NCBI GenBank assembly: GCA_934216615.1
Contig: CAKQCB010000009.1
Coordinates: 62,001 to 126,000 of the forward strand
DNA: 64,000 nucleotides
From: an uncultured Anaerolineae bacterium
GTDB lineage: Bacteria > Chloroflexota > Anaerolineae > Aggregatilineales > Phototrophicaceae
Direction: 5' to 3'
In this document: positions 23,863-31,642 of the stretch, one piece after another
Position numbering within the stretch: position 1 is the stretch's first letter
Layout of the letters: each line of letters opens with the position of its first letter
Notes under the pieces: generated by a model
What the model was told of the DNA's origin: nothing
Seen by the model: only the letters and a program-made list of their open reading frames with translations
The model's database searches: none
Translations under genes and position numbers: made by a program

Positions 23863-26800
23863 CTAAATGACTAAGCGCAAAGTAACGATCTGGAATGGAT
23901 TCAACGAAAGTGTTACAGCCCTGTCAGTTAACGGGAGGGGTGTTTCGTCCGTTTCCAATAGATTAGTGACGTAAACTTCACGTACTGGAACTGCAAAAGA
24001 GAACTTATATTGTCCACGTTTCCTTTCACTTTGATAGAGTCGAACGATAAAACCATTTCCATCTTCCGCACGTTTTACCGTTTCCACCACCGCGGGCATA
24101 TTCTCAAACAATTTGAAGCTCGTTATATCACTTGAAGGTTGTGTCGGTACAACTGCCACAATTTGAGCGGGGTCATTCAACGCATAAGCTTCGCGGATGA
24201 CGTGTGCGCGGTCAAAATCGTGGGGCAGTAAGCGATAAGAAAAGTGATGATGCCCTTGATCTGCTTCGGGGTCTGGGCTGGTTGGCGCGCGTAATAAGCT
24301 GATACGCATCACATTTTCATAAATATCGTGCCCATATTTGCAATCGTTCAGCAAGGCAACCCCGTAATTATCTTCGGCAAGGTCCACCCACTTTTGAGCG
24401 CAGGTTTCAAAACGCGCCCAATCCCAACTGGTGTTGTGGTGTGTCGGCCGTTCCACATGCCCCCACTGGATTTCATAAGTCGCTTTCGGCGCGAGGATAT
24501 TCACGGGGAACGCGGTCTTTAAAAAGATGTGACGTTCTACCCAGTCAATCTCCACATCAAAATCGACACGGCGCGCATGATGTTCTAACGAAATACGCAT
24601 CACATACGGACTATTCAAAATTTGACGGCGAATTTCGACAGTCCCGCGCAAAGCACCACGCTCCAGCACTTGAATAGAAGTCGCGGGTTCGCTCAACCAT
24701 GATTTGTCGTTATAGAAAATATCGACATCCCACGCATCCCAATTCATCGGGCGGTCTTCAAAGGCAATCCATTGGTTGCCTATCGCGCCTTCGGCTAAGA
24801 CTTCGCGCTGTGCCACCTTATCAAAAATACGGGTGATATCGCCTTCCTTGTTGATCTCTACACGGATGAACGCATTCTCTAAAAGTTCAGGCGTGGCGAC
24901 GACCCCATTGGATGGCGTAGGACGTTCATCTGTGCCCCATTCCAAAGGCAAAATCGCATACGGTTCAAGCGTGCCAGCATCCACTAAAAGACCGTTTGCT
25001 ACCACTTGAGTGAGCAAGGCTTCACCTGTGTCTTTACGAATCAGCGTTTGCCCTTCAGTCACATCTCCTTCATACAAAAGCACTTGTTGAGAAGTGGTGT
25101 AACTTGGGTTTATCAATAAGGCTGATCCGCCTAACTGAGCGCCAATGGCGTTTACCGCCTTCTCTTTTAATGCTACACCGAGGTCTGCAATATAATGATA
25201 TTGTTTTAACGAGTCGATATAGACCTGTTGAATACTGCTTCCCGGAATGATGTCATGAAATTGATTGAGACAGACTAACTGCCATAGTTCCGTCAACAAC
25301 GCCTGTGGATATTCATAACCCGCATCTAATAAACTGGCAGCGACGGCTAAAAATTCCACATCATGGAGTAAAAATTCGCTCTTGCGGTTCGCGCGCTTGT
25401 TACGACTTTGTGAAGTGTACGTCCCCCGATGATATTCCAAATAAAGTTCACCGTTCCACACGGGAAGAATATCCCCGCTGTGTTCGTCCAAGTCGCGGAA
25501 GAATTGAATCGCCTTGCTAAACCGGACGTGGGGCATACCGGGAAATTCGGCTAAGACTTCGGCGTTTTCCAGCATTTCGCGCGTTGGGCCACCGCCCCCA
25601 TCGCCATAGCCGTAGCTCATCATCACTTCGGTTTGAGCTTCTTTTTGTTGCATATTCAACCATGATCCTAACACACCGCGCGGGGCAAGGTTGGAGTTAT
25701 ACGTTGCGTTATTAAACAATTCGCGTTCGGGGGATGTACTGAAATGGGTCAACACTTGCGTGCCATCAATGCCCTGCCACCAAAACGATTCATACGGCAT
25801 TTTGTTGTACTGGTTCCAGCCAATTTTGATTGTGAAGAAATATTCCAACCCCGCCAGCTTGATCAGTTGGGGTAAGTTCCACGCATAGCCGAACACATCA
25901 GGAAGCCACAAAATCGGGCTGTCTGCATCTTTGCCAAAATGTTCAGTAAAAAACTGTCGTCCCAAGACAAACTGACGCGCCAATGATTCCGCACCGCTTA
26001 AGTTACAGTCGGCTTCGACCCACATCCCGCCAATAGGTTCCCATTGTCCTGCTTGCACCTGCGCTTTGATCGTCTCGAACAAGGCAGGATAATCTTGGCG
26101 AATATAGTCATACAGTTGGGGCTGGCTTTGGGTGAACGTGAAGTCGCTAAAATCTTCCATCAAACGCACTTGCGTGTGAAATGTCCGGCCGGCCTTCTGC
26201 CGAACTTGATCCAATGTCCACAACCACGCCACATCGATATGTGCATGTCCCGCAGCATACAGGTTCAATTCGAGCGGTTTACCACTGCGTTCAATCCCGT
26301 CTTCAAGCACTTCGAGCGCGTCCTGCAGGCTCTCGTAAAACTCATCACGGATGAGCGGCTCACGCGAATCTAAAACGTTGAATGCTTGATTCAACGCGTT
26401 CAGCAGACGATGTTTCGCGGGAAAATCTTCAGGCATATCCCGCGCGGTTAACCATGCGTTGTTTGCCAAGCGATAAAACGCCCGCGCACTCGAATCAACC
26501 TGCGCGACAAAACACGGTTTCATGAGCAAACGGGGAGGTTCATGCTCGACCCCGCGATAGTCACCTCGAAAATCCCCGCTGATTCCGCCTGTCCACCCGT
26601 GTAAAAGCAGCGCATGACGCTGACCATCACGTACTTCATCCGGCAAATAAATCTCTTGGTGATGGCGGTCACAGGCGGCGTAAGGCACGCCATCAATGTA
26701 AACCAGCGCTTCGGGGTGGCTGAAATCAGCGGCATCGCCAATCGGGAGAAATAAAACAATCGGCTCATTTTCAGGCCAGTCTGACGGGACTTGAAAAGAG

Positions 26801-27024
26801 GTGGCCATCAAAAAATTATAATCACGCGGCCCCCACGGTGTGCCATCCGGTAATAAATCCCATGAAGACGTGTCAGGGTGTTTATCGAACGGTTCGTTTG
26901 GAGCGGATAACGCTTTAATTCGAAAGGTTCCAAGCTGTACAGAACGTCGATATAGGGTTGGGGCGATCGTTTGTAATAAGCGCTCAATTTTAGGGAGAGT
27001 CCAACGAATTTTATGGGAGGACAT
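23863..27024 (-). CDS. GH38 alpha-mannosidase, cytosolic (class II/MAN2C1) type
   Basis: This retaining glycosidase hydrolyses alpha-mannosides. Motifs are HAHIDVAWLWT (zinc ligands), TFTQSQPQLYDYI, WEPIGGMWVEADCNLSG with the catalytic nucleophile Asp, and LPDVFGYAWNLPQL. The C-terminal beta-sandwich region follows, with HHARRVDFDVEIDW. The length of 1053 residues and the absence of a signal peptide fit the cytosolic kind. AGGA lies in front of the ATG. The substrate is probably short alpha-mannosides from breakdown of external glycans, an inference without a transporter next door. Confidence 0.94.
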   Translation of the reverse strand: MSSHKIRWTLPKIERLLQTIAPTLYRRSVQLGTFRIKALSAPNEPFDKHPDTSSWDLLPDGTPWGPRDYNFLMATSFQVPSDWPENEPIVLFLPIGDAADFSHPEALVYIDGVPYAACDRHHQEIYLPDEVRDGQRHALLLHGWTGGISGDFRGDYRGVEHEPPRLLMKPCFVAQVDSSARAFYRLANNAWLTARDMPEDFPAKHRLLNALNQAFNVLDSREPLIRDEFYESLQDALEVLEDGIERSGKPLELNLYAAGHAHIDVAWLWTLDQVRQKAGRTFHTQVRLMEDFSDFTFTQSQPQLYDYIRQDYPALFETIKAQVQAGQWEPIGGMWVEADCNLSGAESLARQFVLGRQFFTEHFGKDADSPILWLPDVFGYAWNLPQLIKLAGLEYFFTIKIGWNQYNKMPYESFWWQGIDGTQVLTHFSTSPERELFNNATYNSNLAPRGVLGSWLNMQQKEAQTEVMMSYGYGDGGGGPTREMLENAEVLAEFPGMPHVRFSKAIQFFRDLDEHSGDILPVWNGELYLEYHRGTYTSQSRNKRANRKSEFLLHDVEFLAVAASLLDAGYEYPQALLTELWQLVCLNQFHDIIPGSSIQQVYIDSLKQYHYIADLGVALKEKAVNAIGAQLGGSALLINPSYTTSQQVLLYEGDVTEGQTLIRKDTGEALLTQVVANGLLVDAGTLEPYAILPLEWGTDERPTPSNGVVATPELLENAFIRVEINKEGDITRIFDKVAQREVLAEGAIGNQWIAFEDRPMNWDAWDVDIFYNDKSWLSEPATSIQVLERGALRGTVEIRRQILNSPYVMRISLEHHARRVDFDVEIDWVERHIFLKTAFPVNILAPKATYEIQWGHVERPTHHNTSWDWARFETCAQKWVDLAEDNYGVALLNDCKYGHDIYENVMRISLLRAPTSPDPEADQGHHHFSYRLLPHDFDRAHVIREAYALNDPAQIVAVVPTQPSSDITSFKLFENMPAVVETVKRAEDGNGFIVRLYQSERKRGQYKFSFAVPVREVYVTNLLETDETPLPLTDRAVTLSLNPFQIVTLRLVI

Positions 27025-27249
27025 AGCGTTTTCCTAAGGCCACATATTTAAACGGCTAAGTATAACGCTAGTCGATAGAAAAGATAACAAATTCCACCAC
27101 TTCATAAGCAACCCCTCTTGACCCTTTAAAAACCATTTTGATTTTTATACATTTAAATAAACCCCTTGATTTCATTCCAAATTTGATATAGAGTGGATTT
27201 TTATCGTCCGTCTTTAGTCTCTTATTTTTCTTCGCATAAAGTTTCCTGT

Positions 27250-27254
27250 GGAGG
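27250..27254 (+). promoter_or_regulatory. ribosome binding site deciding the ABC exporter start
   Basis: GGAGG at 27250-27254 is 5 bases before a TTG (27260) in frame. This fits better than the GTG at 27248, which overlaps the site itself. Confidence 0.6.
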
Positions 27255-27259
27255 CTCCT

Positions 27260-29065
27260 TTGGCGGCAATAGACAGTAAGCGTTATGACCTCAGCAATGT
27301 AGCATCCAAAAACCGCGTGATCGGTTTTTGGCGTTTGATGAAAGGCTTTCGTGGTCTTTATCTCGCTGCAATTTTCACTTTAGGGGTAAGCGCTTTAGCA
27401 AAAACGGGTACCTTTTTACTTTTACGGCAGTTGGTTGATGATGTTCTATTACAAGATCACGATACCGATGTGCTCATCTCCATTGCACTTGGGTTTATTG
27501 GCCTTGCCCTAATCGAAGGCTCATTCACCTTTTTCAGTGGGGCTTTAGCATCACGAACGGCAGAGGGTGTTACACGACGTTTACGCAACTATCTCTTTGA
27601 CCATTTACAACGTCTTTATTTTAAATATCACGATGATGCAAAAACGGGTGATTTGGTCCAACGTGTTTCATCGGATGTTTCAACGATCAATCGCTTTTTT
27701 GCAGACCAAGCCATCGGCATTGGGCGCATCGCCATTCTCTTTACAGTGAACTTTGGCGCCCTGTTGTTATTGAACGCACAACTTGCCCTATTTGCGGTGA
27801 TTGTTGTGCCCATTCTGTTTGTGATTTCCATCTTTTTCTTCAGTCGTGTAGGCAAGGCTTACAACCACTATCAAGAACAAGATGGGCGTGTTTCTACAGC
27901 GCTACAAGAGAACCTCTCTGGCGTGCGGGTGGTCAAAGCCTTTGCCCGTCAAGATTATGAACGTGAGAAGTTCCAAAAAGAAAACTATGGCCGCTTCTTA
28001 TTAGGTCGTAAGCTGACCATGATGCACGCTTACTATTGGCCGTTGACCGACCTCTTAACCGGCGTGCAAATGCTCGCGGGCTATATCGCAGGGGCGTTGA
28101 TGGTGCTGGACGGTGGAATTAGCGTAGGGACCTACATTGCCTATGCGGGGTTAATCGTTCAAGTAATCCAACCCATGCGTAACATGGGACGCTTGATCGT
28201 GAACGCATCTCAAGGGTTGGTCTCGTATGAACGTGTGGCGGAATTGATGCGTGAAGAACGTGAACCGCTGGATACTGGAGCGACACCGACCACGCCAATG
28301 AAAGGTGATGTTACGTTTGAGAATGTCAACTTCAATTATGAAGATGGCGCAGAAGTGCTCAATAACATCAGCTTCTCGGTCAAAGCAGGTGCATCAATCG
28401 CGTTGTTGGGGTCTACTGGTTCGGGTAAATCTTCATTGGTGGGGTTACTACCCCGCTTCTATGAATACACCAGCGGAAAGATCACCATTGATGGACAAGA
28501 TATCAAAGGCTTGTCGCGCGAATATCTACGGCGCAACATCGGCATGGTACAACAAGAACCGTTCTTATTCTCACGCACGATTCGCGAAAACATCATGTAT
28601 GGTTTAACGCGAGATGTCAGCGAAGAAGAAATGATCCAAGCAGCGCAAGCGGCGGCAGTACATGATGTAATCATGACCTTCCCCGAAAACTACAATACCG
28701 TCGTCGGTGAGCGTGGGGTTACGCTCTCTGGCGGTCAGAAACAACGGATTGCCCTAGCGCGTACCTTACTCAAGAATCCCCGTATTCTGCTCCTCGACGA
28801 TGCGACATCATCCGTCGATACAGAAACAGAAGCGGAAATTCGCGAAGCGTTAGACCGCCTGATGGCCAACCGTACCACATTCATCATCGCCCACCGTATT
28901 CAAAGTGTGATGGATGCAGATCAAATTATTGTGTTAGATCAAGGTCGCATTGTGCAACGAGGCACACACGAAACCCTGCTTGAAGAAGATGGGATTTATC
29001 GTCAGATTTATGATCTACAAGCGCGGATAGAATCGGAACTTGAAGCTGACTTATCCCTGATCTAA
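27260..29065 (+). CDS. ABC exporter half-transporter, subunit with degenerate Walker B
   Basis: Six membrane helices in the N-terminal ABC-type-1 domain are followed by a nucleotide-binding domain. Walker A GSTGSGKSS is near residue 390, the Q-loop is MVQQEPFLFS, the signature is LSGGQKQR, Walker B is ILLLDDATSSVD and the H-loop is IIAHRI. The catalytic Glu after Walker B is Asp, while its own signature is intact. The partner gene shows the reverse pattern. Together they resemble asymmetric heterodimeric exporters such as BmrCD or TM287/288 that extrude drugs or lipids. The start at TTG 27260 is favoured by GGAGG; GTG 27248 is the alternative. Confidence 0.93.
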   Translation: MAAIDSKRYDLSNVASKNRVIGFWRLMKGFRGLYLAAIFTLGVSALAKTGTFLLLRQLVDDVLLQDHDTDVLISIALGFIGLALIEGSFTFFSGALASRTAEGVTRRLRNYLFDHLQRLYFKYHDDAKTGDLVQRVSSDVSTINRFFADQAIGIGRIAILFTVNFGALLLLNAQLALFAVIVVPILFVISIFFFSRVGKAYNHYQEQDGRVSTALQENLSGVRVVKAFARQDYEREKFQKENYGRFLLGRKLTMMHAYYWPLTDLLTGVQMLAGYIAGALMVLDGGISVGTYIAYAGLIVQVIQPMRNMGRLIVNASQGLVSYERVAELMREEREPLDTGATPTTPMKGDVTFENVNFNYEDGAEVLNNISFSVKAGASIALLGSTGSGKSSLVGLLPRFYEYTSGKITIDGQDIKGLSREYLRRNIGMVQQEPFLFSRTIRENIMYGLTRDVSEEEMIQAAQAAAVHDVIMTFPENYNTVVGERGVTLSGGQKQRIALARTLLKNPRILLLDDATSSVDTETEAEIREALDRLMANRTTFIIAHRIQSVMDADQIIVLDQGRIVQRGTHETLLEEDGIYRQIYDLQARIESELEADLSLI

Positions 29066-29144
29066 GCCCTAGATTGGATATTTTCAAAAAGCAGCTTATC
29101 ACGTACATTTGTTCTATCACCCAACCCATAACTTTCTCAAAATA

Positions 29145-29174
29145 TCGGCTGTGTAGGCTCATCCACACAGCCGA
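29145..29174 (+). promoter_or_regulatory. hairpin between the two ABC exporter genes
   Basis: A 10-bp perfect stem (29145-29154 with 29165-29174, 10-base loop) lies just upstream of the GAGG ribosome binding site of the second gene. There is no T-run, so it is not a full terminator. It could tune the ratio of the two subunits or protect the mRNA. Confidence 0.5.
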
Positions 29175-29191
29175 TTCCAAGAGGTCGCATC

Positions 29192-31024
29192 ATGAGTGAC
29201 GAATATTTCGGTTTTGAAGAAGAAGAATTTCATGAGAGCATGAATAGCAATACCATCGTGCGCATTTTCCATGAGGTCAAAAATCATTGGAAATGGTTCG
29301 CTGGTTTCTTGATTGCTATTTTATTGGTCTCTTTAGGCGAAGCCATTTTCACCTTCATGAACAAGCTGTTGTTAGATGAAGGGATTATTGCGGGCAACCG
29401 TGATCGTATTATTGAAATCGTCACCGTCAATGGCGGGATCATCCTGTTCCAATCGGCGATGGTGTTCACGTTCATCTACCTCACTGGGGTGTTGGGTGAC
29501 CGTGTTCAATACGACTTACGGCAGAAGCTATTTAATCACTTACAAAAGTTGTCCCTGTCCTACTACAGTAAAACACCCGTAGGCTGGATCATGTCGCGTG
29601 TGACTTCGGACACAGAACGTATTGCCGAACTGGTGACATGGGGTACGCTCGACATGACATGGGGTATTGTCAACATCGTCATTTCCAGCATCTTCATGTT
29701 GATGATCAACTGGCAATTGGCGCTCGTGGTGTTCATCACCCTGCCCTTCTTGTTGGCAACGGCGATCTGGTTCCAAAAACGGATCATCAAAGAATATCGT
29801 ATCGTCCGTAAAACCAACTCGCGCATTACCGGGATATACAACGAAAATATTACGGGTGTGCGCGTGGTCAAAGCACTGCGCCGTGAAGAAGCCAACCTCG
29901 ACGAGTTCAGCAACTTGACCGATAACTATTATCGTTCAGCGTTTAAGGCGGCTTGGCTTTCAGCTTTATTCTTGCCTGTTGTACAGTTCCTCAGCGCGAT
30001 TGCGTTGGGCATCATCGTATATTACGGTGGGATGCAAAGCCAAAACGGAAGCATCTCGATTGGTGACATCCAAGCCTTTATCTCATACGTCACCTTCATG
30101 TTGTGGCCGTTGCAAGACCTTGCCCGCGTTTATGCAAGCATGCAACAAGCGATTGCTTCAGCAGAACGTGTCTTCTCGTTATTAGACGCAGAACCTGATG
30201 TGTTTGATAAACCGAATGCAGTCGCTCAAGATACCCTGCGTGGGGACATCGTTTTTGACCACGTGGACTTCATCTATGAAGGTGAAAAATCGGTCTTGAA
30301 AGACTTCAACCTGCATGTGAAGGCGGGTGAAACCATCGCGTTAGTTGGGCCAACAGGGGCGGGTAAATCGACCATTGTCAATTTGTTGTGCCGTTTCTAT
30401 GAGCCAACAGGTGGACGTATCCTCATCAATGGGCGCGACTATACCGACATGACCTTGCACTCGATCCAGTCACGAGTGGGGATGGTGTTACAAACACCGC
30501 ATCTCTTTAGCGGTTCTGTACGGGATAACTTGGTTTACGGGCGCTTAGATGCAACCGAAGAAGAACTCATCCAAGCCGCGAAATTAGCGGGTGCTCACGA
30601 CTTCATCATGAAACTTGAGCACGGCTATGATGAAGAAGTCGGTGAAGGGGGTAACCTGCTCTCGACAGGTCAAAAGCAGTTGATCAGCCTTGCGCGTGCG
30701 GTCTTAGCAGACCCCGAAATTTTCATCATGGACGAAGCGACCAGTTCCGTAGACACGCTGACCGAGGCGCTCATTCAAAAAGGCATGGAAACCTTGATGA
30801 ATGGTCGTACCTCATTCATCATCGCTCACCGCCTCTCGACCATCCGCAAAGCGGATCGGATTTTGGTGATCGAGAATGGGGGCATTTCAGAAATGGGAAC
30901 GCACGCAGAACTGATCCGTCAACGCGGGCATTACTACAGCCTATATACACAGCAGTTCCGTCGTGAACGTGAAAAAGAACTTAGCGGTGAAGGGGTTGCT
31001 CAGATCGAGCATGTCTTACAGTAG
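29192..31024 (+). CDS. ABC exporter half-transporter, subunit with degenerate signature
   Basis: This subunit has the same architecture as the preceding one: six helices, then a nucleotide-binding domain. Walker A is GPTGAGKST, the Q-loop is MVLQTPHLFS, the signature is LSTGQKQL instead of LSGGQ, Walker B is IFIMDEATSSVD with the catalytic Glu, and the H-loop is IIAHRLS. In a heterodimer its signature would face the Asp-type Walker B of the partner, giving one weak and one active ATP site. A long acidic cytoplasmic N-terminus (DEYFGFEEEEF) precedes helix 1. GAGG lies about 8 bases upstream. The start is 126 bases after the partner stop. Confidence 0.95.
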   Translation: MSDEYFGFEEEEFHESMNSNTIVRIFHEVKNHWKWFAGFLIAILLVSLGEAIFTFMNKLLLDEGIIAGNRDRIIEIVTVNGGIILFQSAMVFTFIYLTGVLGDRVQYDLRQKLFNHLQKLSLSYYSKTPVGWIMSRVTSDTERIAELVTWGTLDMTWGIVNIVISSIFMLMINWQLALVVFITLPFLLATAIWFQKRIIKEYRIVRKTNSRITGIYNENITGVRVVKALRREEANLDEFSNLTDNYYRSAFKAAWLSALFLPVVQFLSAIALGIIVYYGGMQSQNGSISIGDIQAFISYVTFMLWPLQDLARVYASMQQAIASAERVFSLLDAEPDVFDKPNAVAQDTLRGDIVFDHVDFIYEGEKSVLKDFNLHVKAGETIALVGPTGAGKSTIVNLLCRFYEPTGGRILINGRDYTDMTLHSIQSRVGMVLQTPHLFSGSVRDNLVYGRLDATEEELIQAAKLAGAHDFIMKLEHGYDEEVGEGGNLLSTGQKQLISLARAVLADPEIFIMDEATSSVDTLTEALIQKGMETLMNGRTSFIIAHRLSTIRKADRILVIENGGISEMGTHAELIRQRGHYYSLYTQQFRREREKELSGEGVAQIEHVLQ

Positions 31025-31040
31025 TCCTGTCATCAAAACC

Positions 31041-31074
31041 AAAACGGCGACTTTGAAGTCGCCGTTTTTAGTTT
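31041..31074 (+). terminator. terminator of the ABC exporter operon
   Basis: A 12-bp perfect stem (31041-31052 with 31057-31068, loop TTGA) ends in a T-run. The A-run on its left side means it can also stop the minus-strand rnpB transcript, whose 3' end lies just before it. Confidence 0.9.
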
Positions 31075-31448
31075 CCTTAGGTTTCCGTTAAGCCGCTTTC
31101 TGTCACTCTGCTTTCACAGAGCGGATGACCATCTATCTAGGATGTAGATTACTCTACACCTCCAGCAGTCTACCCGGTGCTTTTTACGGGACGGGCAGCC
31201 CCAATGCACCTGCTTGACCTTGCTCCCAGTGGGGTTTGCAAAGCCACCTCCATTACTGAAGGCGCTGGTGGTCTCTTACACCACCGTTTCACCCTCACCT
31301 ACTGCCGAAACAGCAGGCAATACACTTCTCTGTTGCACTTTCCATCGGGTTACCCCGCCCGGCCGTTAGCCGGCACTGCGCCCTGTGGAGAGCGGACTTT
31401 CCTCGACGTGATCTACACCACGACGCGATCATCTCATCAACCTAAGGA
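31075..31448 (-). ncRNA. rnpB: RNase P RNA (type A)
   Basis: This is the catalytic RNA of RNase P, which trims tRNA 5' leaders. Read on the minus strand, it contains the conserved P4-flanking sequence GAGGAAAGTCCG (from 31403 leftward), the core GAGGGTGAAACGGTGG and GTAAGAGACCACC, and the 3' conserved segment with AGATGGTCATCC and ACAGAAAGCGGCTTA. The ends are set by helix P1: CCTTAGGTT at the 5' side pairs with AACCTAAGG at the 3' side (31083-31075). The exact 5' base may be a few nucleotides off. Open frames read through it (for example 31177-31485) are not genes. Confidence 0.95.
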
Positions 31449-31455
31449 TGTCTCT

Positions 31456-31461
31456 ATTATA
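31456..31461 (-). promoter_or_regulatory. rnpB promoter -10
   Basis: On the minus strand TATAAT occupies 31461-31456, about 7 bases before the inferred RNA 5' end. The -35 hexamer is weak. It lies inside the long open frame that could extend the next gene upstream, which argues against that extension. Confidence 0.6.
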
Positions 31462-31642
31462 CTCCATATCATCAGGGAACAGTAGCGTGATCGACGGTTG
31501 TTTACGCGAAGAAGCCCCATTAGAATACCCATATGTGAGCGCTTTGGTGACGATCAACTTCACCAAAACATCATCTATGTTCGCATGCGCAGAGCGGTTT
31601 ACAGTCTTTCACCCCTCTGCTGCACAAGTCGAAACTGAACCT

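Noticed and set aside
31177..31485. Open frame of 102 codons
   Set aside because: It is the complement of the RNase P RNA, whose conserved segments are unmistakable.
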